Assembly: GCA_945866095.1 (NCBI GenBank)
Contig: CAMBGA010000001.1
Span: 1-64,000 of the forward strand
DNA: 64,000 nucleotides
Reading direction: 5' to 3'
Source of the DNA: Spirosoma fluviale
GTDB taxonomy: Bacteria; Bacteroidota; Bacteroidia; Cytophagales; Spirosomataceae
Positions within the stretch are counted from its first letter, which is position 1. Each line of letters starts with the position of its first letter. Below are positions 40,377-49,208 of the stretch, in pieces. The position numbers and the translations under genes were made by a program. Below the pieces are notes generated by a model, which saw only the letters and a list, made by a program, of their open reading frames with translations, had not been told where the DNA came from and searched no databases.

Positions 40377-41681
40377 ATGTCGTATACTGCAGGACCCCGC
40401 ATTAAGGAAATTCACATTACCCCCATCGCGATTGTCGACCCTCCATTATTGAATGCTGCGGGCTTACATGCTCCTTATGCCTTGCGTACGGTTTTGGAAA
40501 TTGTGACCGAGGATAACATTTCAGGCATTAGTGAAATTCCCGGAACTAAGGATATTGATGCGGCTTTGGAAGAATCAAAAAAATTGTTGATCGGCCAAGA
40601 TGTGTTTCAATTAAACCAAATTCGGCATATTTTAGAACAGGCCTTTGGAACAGATTCGGTGGCTGACCGAGGATTAGCTCCTTGGGACCAACGAAAATTA
40701 GTGCATATTTTTAGTGCGGTGGAGGTGGCTTGCATGGACATCATGGGCAAGGTTACCGGAAAACCGATTGTCGATTTATTAGGCGGAAAGATGCGTGACC
40801 GGGTTCCTTTTTCGGCCTATTTATTTTACAAATATGAAGGTGCTGGCGGCGAACTAGGTTTCGGCCTCAATCCAAATGCTACGGGTTGGGATGCAGCCCG
40901 ACAAAAAAGCGCATTAAATCCAGAAGAGATAGTTGCTCAAGCGAAAGCGATGTGCAAGGAATTTGGTTTTCAATCCATCAAATTAAAAGGTGGAGTTTTT
41001 GAACCTCGTCAGGAAGTGGATGCGGTGATTGCCTTGCATGAAGCATTCGGTAAAAAATACCCCTTACGAATTGACCCAAATGCTCTTTGGACCGTTGAAA
41101 CATCCATAAAATATGGGAAAGAAATGGAGCCATATTTAGAGTATTTGGAGGATCCTGTTCGAGGCCAAGAAAATATGGCGATGGTTCGTAAGGCTTTAAA
41201 CACACCTTTGGCCACCAATATGTGCACAACCTCTTTTGGAGAAATTCCTAGGAGTATTGAAATAGGCGCCGAGGACATCATTTTGAGTGACCATCATTTT
41301 TGGGGGGGCCTACGTGCGTCGATGACATTGACGGGTATTTGTGGAACTTTTGGCCGAGATTTGTCCATGCATTCCAACAGCCATTTAGGCATATCACTGG
41401 CAGCCATGGTGCATTTAGGTGCGGCATTGCCCAAAATGACTTATGCGTTGGATACGCATTACCCATGGCAGTCGGACGAAATTATTATAGGCGGGCGCAT
41501 GAAATTTGAGGATGGTTCGGTCGAAGTGCCTAGCGAACCTGGTTTAGGAGTGGAATTAGACCGAGTGGCTTTAGCGGCCTTGCATCAAAACTATTTGGCC
41601 TGTGGACTAACCAAAAGAAATGATGAAATTGAAATGCAAAAAGTTAATCCGGATTGGACTTTCAAAGCCGTTCGTTGGTAA
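40377..41681 (+). CDS. gudD: Glucarate dehydratase-like enolase-superfamily enzyme
   Basis: DPPLLNAAGLHAPYALRTVLEI; FGFQSIKLKGGVFEP; LRIDPNALWT; LEDPVRGQENMA; FGRDLSMHSNSHLGIS. Confidence 0.92.
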   Translation: MSYTAGPRIKEIHITPIAIVDPPLLNAAGLHAPYALRTVLEIVTEDNISGISEIPGTKDIDAALEESKKLLIGQDVFQLNQIRHILEQAFGTDSVADRGLAPWDQRKLVHIFSAVEVACMDIMGKVTGKPIVDLLGGKMRDRVPFSAYLFYKYEGAGGELGFGLNPNATGWDAARQKSALNPEEIVAQAKAMCKEFGFQSIKLKGGVFEPRQEVDAVIALHEAFGKKYPLRIDPNALWTVETSIKYGKEMEPYLEYLEDPVRGQENMAMVRKALNTPLATNMCTTSFGEIPRSIEIGAEDIILSDHHFWGGLRASMTLTGICGTFGRDLSMHSNSHLGISLAAMVHLGAALPKMTYALDTHYPWQSDEIIIGGRMKFEDGSVEVPSEPGLGVELDRVALAALHQNYLACGLTKRNDEIEMQKVNPDWTFKAVRW

Positions 41682-41697
41682 TTTAAATTAGATAAAT

Positions 41698-41994
41698 ATG
41701 ATTCGCCATTCTGTTATCTTAACACTCAAGTCGAGCTTATCCCCAGCAGATAAATTGCAATATTTTGCAGCGGTCGATGAATTAAAACAAATTCCAGGGG
41801 TTCAAAAATTTGAGGTATTAAAGCAAACCAGTGCCAAAAATCTATTTGAATTTGGCATTTCGATGGAATTTGAAAACCAAGAAGCCTATAATTTGTATGC
41901 GGGTCATTCTTTGCACACGGCTTTTGTCGAAAAATATTGGGCTGCGTGCGTGGAGGATTTTTTAGAAATTGATTATCAAAAGCTTGATCAATAG
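41698..41994 (+). CDS. Dabb (stress-responsive alpha/beta barrel) family protein
   Basis: MIRHSVILTLKSSLSPADKLQYFAAVDELKQIPGVQKFEVLKQ. Confidence 0.88.
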   Translation: MIRHSVILTLKSSLSPADKLQYFAAVDELKQIPGVQKFEVLKQTSAKNLFEFGISMEFENQEAYNLYAGHSLHTAFVEKYWAACVEDFLEIDYQKLDQ

Positions 41995-42032
41995 AATCAG
42001 TTTTATAGATTGATTTTTAAGCGCTTGGGCTT

Positions 42033-42065
42033 AGCTTTACTAACTTTTAAAAAGTTAGTAAAGCT
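42033..42065 (+). repeat. Palindromic repeat copy 4
   Basis: AGCTTTACTAACTTTTAAAAAGTTAGTAAAGCT. Confidence 0.9.
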
Positions 42066-42126
42066 GGGGGGTGAGGTCCCTTTTTTTCACAATCACATTT
42101 TAATTTTCTAGCGATTTCCCGCAAAT

Positions 42127-44217
42127 TTATTTACCTAAAGCAAAAGCCAAATACTTATCTCCGGATCTAGTTTTTACCTTGCCTCCACCACACGCAATAA
42201 CGATATACTGAACGCCGTCAATCGAGTAAATACTAGGGGAAGCGTATCCGGCAGCGGGCAATTTATATTGCCATAAAATCTTTCCGGTTTGTCGGTCCAA
42301 GGCCCGAAACATTTCATCTTTTGTTGACGCTATAAATAGTAAGCCCCCCGCAGTCACGGCTGGTGCACCATATAAATCGGTCCCCGTAGGCGCAATTCCC
42401 TTAGCCGTTAATTCAGGATATTCGCCCAAAGGAATTTGCCAAAGGTGTTTTCCCGTATTCATTTCAATCGCAGTCAAAGTTCCCCAAGGCGGCCTGCTGA
42501 CCGGATATCCTTTGCTATCATACCAGCGCGTATAGCCAGTAAAGCTAAAGGGGGAAAAGTCTAGCGTCGATTTTTTAACGGGGCCCTCGACGGCTAAATT
42601 CAATCCTTGGGTATAAGCTAAAATAGCCTTTTTTTCAGCCGCAGAAAGAAAATTAAAAGCGGGCATTCTTCCCCTTCCTTTCACTAAAATTTGATTTAAA
42701 AGGGGTTCCGTATATTTTTTATGGACTTCCCTTAATGTAGGAATGGTCCCGTCTTCACTTCCTTCTCGGTTTACCCCATGGCAACTTTGACAATGTTGCA
42801 CGTATAGTGATTTGCCAGAGTTTTCAATCGATTTTTCTACGGGAACCAAGGAGCTATACACAGGATTTTGTTTGGCAGGAATGTATATGACACTATTTTC
42901 ATCTACCGCAGCTCCCCCCCATGTGGCCCCTCCATCCGTTGCTGGGAAAAAAATAGTTTTCTTTGTTATACTTAAGGGGATAAATGGCTGACCCGTTTGG
43001 GAATTGCGTAGTTCAGCGATGATTTCATCCTTATTTGACGCCCATTCATTTACATCTTTTTCGGTAAATGTTTGCTTAACAAATGGCAGAGGCCAAAGTG
43101 GAATGGGCTGTGTTTTAGAAGTTTGTTCCCCGACAACATCCGAAGCGGGGAAAGGCCTTTCTTCAATGGGGAATATAGATTTACCCGTTACCCGATCAAA
43201 AACAAACATAAAACCTAGTTTGCTTAAAATAGAAACGACATCGCGTTTTTTGCCATTTTGTGTAATCGTAAATAAATTAGGTGGCGCAGGAATATCCCGG
43301 TCCCAAATGTCATGATGTACCGTTTGAAAATGCCAAAGCCGTTTTCCTGTTCGAATGTCTAAGGCCAGGAGGCAGTTGGCAAATAAATTATCTCCCTTTC
43401 TATTTCCCCCATAAAAATCAAAAGCAGCTGAACCGGTAGGAACAAAAACAATGCCTCTTTTGGAATCTACCGCCATACCCATCCAGTTGTTAGCTCCGCC
43501 AACATTCTTGTAATTATTCTTTTCCCAAGTTTTATATCCGTATTCACCGGGTTTTGGAATCGTATGAAAAGTCCAAATTAATCGCCCACTTGTAGCGTCA
43601 AAAGCGCGAATATCTCCAAGCAAAGCGGGGGCGGATTCGGACACTCTGGTGCCCACAATCAATGTATTTTTGTAAATGGAAATCGGCGTATTGAGTACCG
43701 TATAATCATCGGAACCAGGACGCCTTATTCCGTCAAGTAAATTTATTTTACCATGTTGACCAAAATTTTCAACGGGCTTTCCCGTCTTAGCATCTAATGC
43801 AAAGAGGTAGGAGCCATAGCCAAAAAATATTTTTGAACGTTGTCCTGGAGATGAGTAAAAGGCCACACCCCGACTATTCATACTGGGCGTTTTTTCTTGA
43901 ATAGCTGTTTTCCAAATTTCTCGACCACTTTTCGCGTCTAGAGCAAATGCCTGTGATCCTGCCGAAACGCCATACAAGACCCCTTGAATGATGATGGGAT
44001 TGCATTGAATTTGGGTGGTTTGGTTGACGGTGTCAGCACCCCCGGAAGAATAGGACCAGGCAAGCTTTAAATTTTTGACATTACTAACGTTTATTTGGGT
44101 CAGTGGCGAAAAGTGATTTCTGTTATCACCGCCATTATATCCGCCCCAATCAGTAAATTCAGGTGCGGTAAAAAAGCTAAAAAAGCCAATGAATAATAGC
44201 CCAACGAATAATCTCAT
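42127..44217 (-). CDS. PQQ-dependent quinoprotein dehydrogenase with embedded cytochrome c domain
   Basis: DWGGYNGGDNRNHFSPLTQINVSNVKNLKLAWSY; QHCQSCHGVNREG (CxxCH) near residue 470; C-terminal propeller GGLLFIASTKDEMFRALDRQTGKILWQYKLPAAG. Confidence 0.92.
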   Translation of the reverse strand: MRLFVGLLFIGFFSFFTAPEFTDWGGYNGGDNRNHFSPLTQINVSNVKNLKLAWSYSSGGADTVNQTTQIQCNPIIIQGVLYGVSAGSQAFALDAKSGREIWKTAIQEKTPSMNSRGVAFYSSPGQRSKIFFGYGSYLFALDAKTGKPVENFGQHGKINLLDGIRRPGSDDYTVLNTPISIYKNTLIVGTRVSESAPALLGDIRAFDATSGRLIWTFHTIPKPGEYGYKTWEKNNYKNVGGANNWMGMAVDSKRGIVFVPTGSAAFDFYGGNRKGDNLFANCLLALDIRTGKRLWHFQTVHHDIWDRDIPAPPNLFTITQNGKKRDVVSILSKLGFMFVFDRVTGKSIFPIEERPFPASDVVGEQTSKTQPIPLWPLPFVKQTFTEKDVNEWASNKDEIIAELRNSQTGQPFIPLSITKKTIFFPATDGGATWGGAAVDENSVIYIPAKQNPVYSSLVPVEKSIENSGKSLYVQHCQSCHGVNREGSEDGTIPTLREVHKKYTEPLLNQILVKGRGRMPAFNFLSAAEKKAILAYTQGLNLAVEGPVKKSTLDFSPFSFTGYTRWYDSKGYPVSRPPWGTLTAIEMNTGKHLWQIPLGEYPELTAKGIAPTGTDLYGAPAVTAGGLLFIASTKDEMFRALDRQTGKILWQYKLPAAGYASPSIYSIDGVQYIVIACGGGKVKTRSGDKYLAFALGK

Positions 44218-44301
44218 GGGGGAAGTTAAAAAATATTTTTTAAATCAGTTTCATGATCTAGAAAATCAGTTAAAAATAGCAATATGCGGAAGTGGGGCTT
44301 T

Positions 44302-44333
44302 AGCTTTGCTAAATTTAAAAATTTAGTAAAGCT
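44302..44333 (+). repeat. Palindromic repeat copy 5 (divergent)
   Basis: AGCTTTGCTAAATTTAAAAATTTAGTAAAGCT. Confidence 0.85.
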
Positions 44334-44428
44334 GGGGACTGGGAATCCGTTTAATTTTTAAATTTTTTTCGAAGAAATTGTCATTTACTCGAGAATTTTT
44401 GGCATTTTTATGAGCCTTATTTTTAAAA

Positions 44429-44935
44429 ATGAAAAGACGCGAATTAATAAAATCGATTGGTTTAACTGCTGCGGCCACCACCATATTGCCAAATTGGCTA
44501 CAAGGTTGGTCGGTTCAAAAGCTGACACCTTCTGTCGTTTTTAGTGAAGATCAAAAAGATAAGCTATCTCTAATTGCCGGAACCTTCATTCCCGAAGGTG
44601 CTGAAAAGGGAGCAAATGGAGTTGGAGTAGGTAAATTTTTAGATGTATTATTTGCCGACTGCTTCACGGCGGCAGATCAAAATAAAATTAAGGAATTTTT
44701 ATTGGAAGTTGACCAACTCGCCAAACAGTTATTTCAGCAATCATTTGGCCAATCGACCCAAGAACAGCGGGAGAAAGTTCTTCAAAATTTGGCTGCAAAC
44801 TCCACACATAAATGGGTGGCAGACACCTTAAGAAATGAGACGATTCGTGGATATACCACTTCAGAATATGTTATGGTTAATTATTATCACTATGTAATGG
44901 CGCCTGGATTTTATCATGGTTGCGCCGCAGTTTAA
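44429..44935 (+). CDS. Gluconate 2-dehydrogenase subunit 3 family protein
   Basis: Tat-like leader MKRRELIKSIGLTAAATTILP; KDKLSLIAGTFIPEGAEKGA; YTTSEYVMVNYYHYVMAPGFYHGC. Confidence 0.88.
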   Translation: MKRRELIKSIGLTAAATTILPNWLQGWSVQKLTPSVVFSEDQKDKLSLIAGTFIPEGAEKGANGVGVGKFLDVLFADCFTAADQNKIKEFLLEVDQLAKQLFQQSFGQSTQEQREKVLQNLAANSTHKWVADTLRNETIRGYTTSEYVMVNYYHYVMAPGFYHGCAAV

Positions 44936-46641
44936 TGATGGCAAATTTCAACATAGATAGCAAAAAGAAATTCACCTATGACGCAATTGTCATTGGCTCT
45001 GGAGCGAGTGGTGGTTGGGCCGCAAAGGAACTTTGTGATCGCGGCTTAAAGACATTGGTTTTGGAGCGTGGGCGCCAAGTGAAACACGTGGAGGATTATC
45101 CAACTGCCTCTAAGGCTCCTTGGGAATTCCAACATCGAGGAACGGTTCCTTTAGCCGATCGAGAGGGATTTTCGAATCCTATTTTTTTAAGAGAAGAAAC
45201 GAAACATTGGGCATTACCGGATGATGAGCAACCCGTGGTTTACGAAAAACCGTTTCGTTGGACGCGCGGATATCATGTCGGAGGCAAGTCACTTTTATGG
45301 GCTAGGCAAACTCAGCGATGGTCCGATTTTGATTTTGAAGGGCCTATGAGAGATGGTTTTGCAACGGACTGGCCTATTCGATATAAAGATATAGCCCCTT
45401 GGTATGACCATGTAGAAAAGTTTGCGGGCATCGCTGGATTTAATGATAATTTGCCTGAATTGCCTAATAGCATCGTCCAACCGGGTTTCGAGTTGAACTG
45501 TTTGGAATCACATTTTAAAGAAGTTTTAAAGAAGGAATATGGAAATCGTTGGGTGGTCGGTGGCCGTTGTGCCCATTTAATGGATCCTCAAGAAATTCAT
45601 TTCCAACAAGGTCGAGGGCGTTGCATGAGTCAAAAAATGTGTAACCGCGGATGTAATTTTGGGGCATATTTTAGTAGCAATGCTTCCACGTTGCCATGGG
45701 CAGCTAAAACCGGAAATTTAACCCTTCGTCCAAATTCCGTGGTGCATTCCATCATTTATGACAACAAATCGAATAAGGCCGTTGGCGTACAAATCATCGA
45801 TTCTATTTCCAAAGAAATGGTTCCCTATTACGCAAAGGTAATTTTTGTCAATGGTTCGACGATCAATAGCAATGCGATTTTATTAAATTCAGTCTCTTCT
45901 AGGTTCCCCAAAGGGCTTGGAAACGACTCAGGCTTAATGGGTCATTTTATTGCTTGGCATAATTATCGAGGAAGTGCAAATGCCTCCTTTGATGGATTTA
46001 AGGACAAGAAAACGGAGGGAGGAAACCCGAGCAATGCCTACATCCCTAGGTTTAGAAATTTACACAAACAAGAAACGGATTTTTTAAGGGGTTATGCGAC
46101 GGGAATAGGCGGAGGCCGAGGCGAGTATTCTTCTCGAGAAGGAATGGGCGATGATTTAAGGAAAAATTTGTTGGCCCGTAAAATGGGACCCTGGAATATA
46201 TCGGCTTGGATGATGGGGGAAACGGTTCCGTCCGAGGAAAACCACATCCGACTTCATCAAGATTTGAAAGATAAATATGGAATTCCTCAAATCATTTTTT
46301 CTTGCGATTGGACTGAAAATGATGTGAAAATGGTCCAAGATTTTAGAGATCAAATGCAAGAAATGTTTGAAAAAGCGGGATATAAAAATATACGAACGGC
46401 GGATTCAAAATCTGCGCCAGGTGCTGATATTCACGAGATGGGAGGAGTTCGAATGGGAAAAGACCCTAAAAATTCTATCTTAAATGAATGGAATCAGGTG
46501 CATGGGTGTAAAAATGTTTTTGTCTCGGATGGTGCTTGTATGACATCTACGAGTACTCAAAACCCTACCTTAACCTACATGGCTTTTGCGGCAAGAGCGG
46601 CAAACCATGCAATAGACGAATTAAATAAAAAGAACCTATAA
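44935..46641 (+). CDS. GMC family FAD-dependent oxidoreductase
   Basis: YDAIVIGSGASGGWAAKELCDRGLKTLVLERGR; SDGACMTSTSTQNPTLTYMAFAARAANHAI; TAATG overlap with subunit 3. Confidence 0.95.
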   Translation: MMANFNIDSKKKFTYDAIVIGSGASGGWAAKELCDRGLKTLVLERGRQVKHVEDYPTASKAPWEFQHRGTVPLADREGFSNPIFLREETKHWALPDDEQPVVYEKPFRWTRGYHVGGKSLLWARQTQRWSDFDFEGPMRDGFATDWPIRYKDIAPWYDHVEKFAGIAGFNDNLPELPNSIVQPGFELNCLESHFKEVLKKEYGNRWVVGGRCAHLMDPQEIHFQQGRGRCMSQKMCNRGCNFGAYFSSNASTLPWAAKTGNLTLRPNSVVHSIIYDNKSNKAVGVQIIDSISKEMVPYYAKVIFVNGSTINSNAILLNSVSSRFPKGLGNDSGLMGHFIAWHNYRGSANASFDGFKDKKTEGGNPSNAYIPRFRNLHKQETDFLRGYATGIGGGRGEYSSREGMGDDLRKNLLARKMGPWNISAWMMGETVPSEENHIRLHQDLKDKYGIPQIIFSCDWTENDVKMVQDFRDQMQEMFEKAGYKNIRTADSKSAPGADIHEMGGVRMGKDPKNSILNEWNQVHGCKNVFVSDGACMTSTSTQNPTLTYMAFAARAANHAIDELNKKNL

Positions 46642-46650
46642 ACGAAAAAA

Positions 46651-47502
46651 ATGAAAAAGAACACCATTATCTTGGCCCTTTTGGGAATCATGTTGAGCTT
46701 AGGCACGCTGCAAGCTCAGAAACTTTACACCTACCCGATAGGTGTTCAAACGTATACGTTTAGAAAGCATTTCCCAGTGAAAGGCGTTGAAAAAACACTT
46801 GATTTAATTAAAGAATTAGGCTTTACCGAAGTAGAAGGATCTTCCAATGGAATGGGCTTGGAGGAATACAAAAAATTATGTGATGATAGAGGAATTTCTA
46901 TTCCATCGACGGGAACGGATTTTAACGAACTAATCAAAGACCCTATGGCGGTCGTTAAAAGGGCAAAAACGTTAGGCTCTAAATTTGTCATGTGTCCTTG
47001 GATTCCGCATAAAAAAGGCCAATTCTCGTTAGCTGATGCACAGAAAGCCGTTGAGGTTTTTAATAATGCGGGAAAGGTTTTAAAGGAAAATGGAATAACG
47101 TTGTGTTACCATGATCATGGATTTGAATTCCAACCTTTTGAAGATGGGACTTTGTTGGATTACATGATTAAAAATACGAATCCACAATTTGTTTCTTTTG
47201 AAATGGACGTGTTGTGGACCATACATGGCGGTGGTGCGGATATGCCAGTAAAGCTGCTGAAGAAATATCCAGGCCGTTTCAAATTGATGCACGTAAAAGA
47301 TCTTCGCAAGGGCATCAAAGGTGATTTGACAGGTGGTACTCCTGCTGAAAATGATGTGGCCGTGGGTGCTGGTCAGGGCAACTGGAAGCAGATCATCAAA
47401 TTAGCTAAAAAAGGAGGAGTTGAGCACTGTTTTATTGAAGATGAAAGCGATAAGGAATTAGAAAATATACCTTTAAGCATTGCATTTTTAAAGAGTTTAT
47501 AA
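46651..47502 (+). CDS. Sugar phosphate isomerase/epimerase (TIM barrel), secreted
   Basis: Signal peptide; PIGVQTYTFRKHF; LCYHDHGFEF; MDVLWTIHGGGADM; LMHVKDLRKG. Confidence 0.92.
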   Translation: MKKNTIILALLGIMLSLGTLQAQKLYTYPIGVQTYTFRKHFPVKGVEKTLDLIKELGFTEVEGSSNGMGLEEYKKLCDDRGISIPSTGTDFNELIKDPMAVVKRAKTLGSKFVMCPWIPHKKGQFSLADAQKAVEVFNNAGKVLKENGITLCYHDHGFEFQPFEDGTLLDYMIKNTNPQFVSFEMDVLWTIHGGGADMPVKLLKKYPGRFKLMHVKDLRKGIKGDLTGGTPAENDVAVGAGQGNWKQIIKLAKKGGVEHCFIEDESDKELENIPLSIAFLKSL

Positions 47503-47664
47503 ATTGGACAAATTTATATCGGCTTAGTTGAAATGATTAGCGTTTCGCAATCATTTATGGTATAATATTCCATTTTCGTTAACATATATTTTCTGATATA
47601 ATCGGTATTGATTTCGATTATAATCGTCTATTAGGTATTAGAAGTGGGTTGACACATCATTAAA

Positions 47665-49080
47665 ATGAAAACAAAAGTAGGGTTATTTGGAATCGGATTA
47701 GATACCTATTGGGCTCAGTTTGAAGGCTTGCTTGACAATTTGAAATCGTATCAAAATTTAATTAAAGATAATATAGGCCAATTTGGCGTTGAGGTTGTCG
47801 ATGCGGGCATGGTGGATAATCCCATAAAGGCGCGTGAGGCCGCCGATTTTTTAAAGGTAAATGACGTTGAAATTGTTTTTTTATATGTGTCAACCTATGC
47901 GTTATCATCCACCGTATTACCTATTGCGCAGAAACTGAAAGTTCCTGTTATTATTCTGAATCTCCAGCCAGTAGCCGCACTCGATTACAATAAATTCAAT
48001 CAATTAAAGGACAGGGGTTTGATGACAGGAATTTGGCTAGAAAACTGTCAAGCCTGTTCCGTACCTGAAATTGCTAGCGTATTTAACCGTTCTGGGATCA
48101 CATACGATTTTGTGACCGGATACCTCCAAGACGAAGAAGCATGGAAGGAAATTGAAACATGGGCAGAAGCTGCGCGGGTATCATGCGCTATGCGGAATAA
48201 TCGCTTAGGTGTTTTGGGACATTATTACGGTGGAATGCTTGACGTATATACTGATTTGACTAAACAATCGGCGGTATTTGGAACTCATATTGAATTATTG
48301 GAAATGTGTGAATTGAAGAAATGCCGCGATGAGGTAACTGACATTGAGGTAGAAGCTAAAATTAAGGAGTTTCATCAAATTTTTGATGTGGACCCTACGT
48401 GCGAAAAATATGAAATTGAACGTGCGGCTAAAACGTCGGTGGCTCTAGATAAATTAATTGAAAACCATCATCTTGGTTCAATGGCTTATTATTATGAAGG
48501 TGAGAACGGCAATGAGTATGAAAATATTGTCACTTCCGTTATTGCTGGAAACACCTTGCTCACGGGACGAAATATTCCTGTAGCGGGGGAATGTGAAGTG
48601 AAAAATGCGCAGGCAATGAAAATTATGTCAGAGTTTGGCGCGGGCGGGTCCTTCTCAGAATTTTATCTGATGGATTTCAAGGATGATGTTATTCTGCTTG
48701 GCCATGATGGCCCAGCACATTTTGCTATTGCAGAAGGGCCGGTCGGCTTAGTTCCGCTTCCCATTTATCACGGAAAGCCCGGCAAAGGATTATCTATTCA
48801 AATGACAGTAAAACACGGTCCAGTTACCTTGCTTTCAGTAGTGGAAGGAAAAAATGAGGTATTTCTTTTGCTTGCTCAAGGCGAATCAGTTGAAGGGCCT
48901 ATTCTCGAAATAGGCAATACCAATAGCCGATACCGTTTTCCAATAGGCGCGAAACGGTTTATGAATGAATGGTCGAAGCAAGGGCCAGCGCATCATTGTG
49001 CGATCGGTATTGGACACATAGGAAATAAAATTGAAAAACTGGGACAGATTTTAGGTATTGAAGTGGTGACGATTTGTTAA
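47665..49080 (+). CDS. L-fucose/L-arabinose isomerase family protein
   Basis: GLFGIGLDTYWAQFEGLLDNLKSYQ; RLGVLGHYYGGMLDVYTDLT; AGECEVKNAQAMKIM; DGPAHFAIAEG. Confidence 0.85.
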   Translation: MKTKVGLFGIGLDTYWAQFEGLLDNLKSYQNLIKDNIGQFGVEVVDAGMVDNPIKAREAADFLKVNDVEIVFLYVSTYALSSTVLPIAQKLKVPVIILNLQPVAALDYNKFNQLKDRGLMTGIWLENCQACSVPEIASVFNRSGITYDFVTGYLQDEEAWKEIETWAEAARVSCAMRNNRLGVLGHYYGGMLDVYTDLTKQSAVFGTHIELLEMCELKKCRDEVTDIEVEAKIKEFHQIFDVDPTCEKYEIERAAKTSVALDKLIENHHLGSMAYYYEGENGNEYENIVTSVIAGNTLLTGRNIPVAGECEVKNAQAMKIMSEFGAGGSFSEFYLMDFKDDVILLGHDGPAHFAIAEGPVGLVPLPIYHGKPGKGLSIQMTVKHGPVTLLSVVEGKNEVFLLLAQGESVEGPILEIGNTNSRYRFPIGAKRFMNEWSKQGPAHHCAIGIGHIGNKIEKLGQILGIEVVTIC

Positions 49081-49208
49081 GCCCTGAAGAACGTAATTTG
49101 CGTTCTTTAAAAAATACAGAGTATGTAATGAGGTGCGATTTTTGTTAAATTATTTTCGAATTTACCGCCTTTTATTGGCTTTAAAATTTACAATTAAACA
49201 TAAAAACG

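Noticed and set aside
26501-44333. Palindromic repeats as a CRISPR array
   Set aside because: Copies are kilobases apart with genes between them.
26501-44333. Palindromic repeats as ordinary rho-independent terminators
   Set aside because: Stems are AT-rich, most lack a following T-tract, and one copy lies between divergent promoters. A bidirectional terminator role for the convergent copy at 42033 is not excluded.
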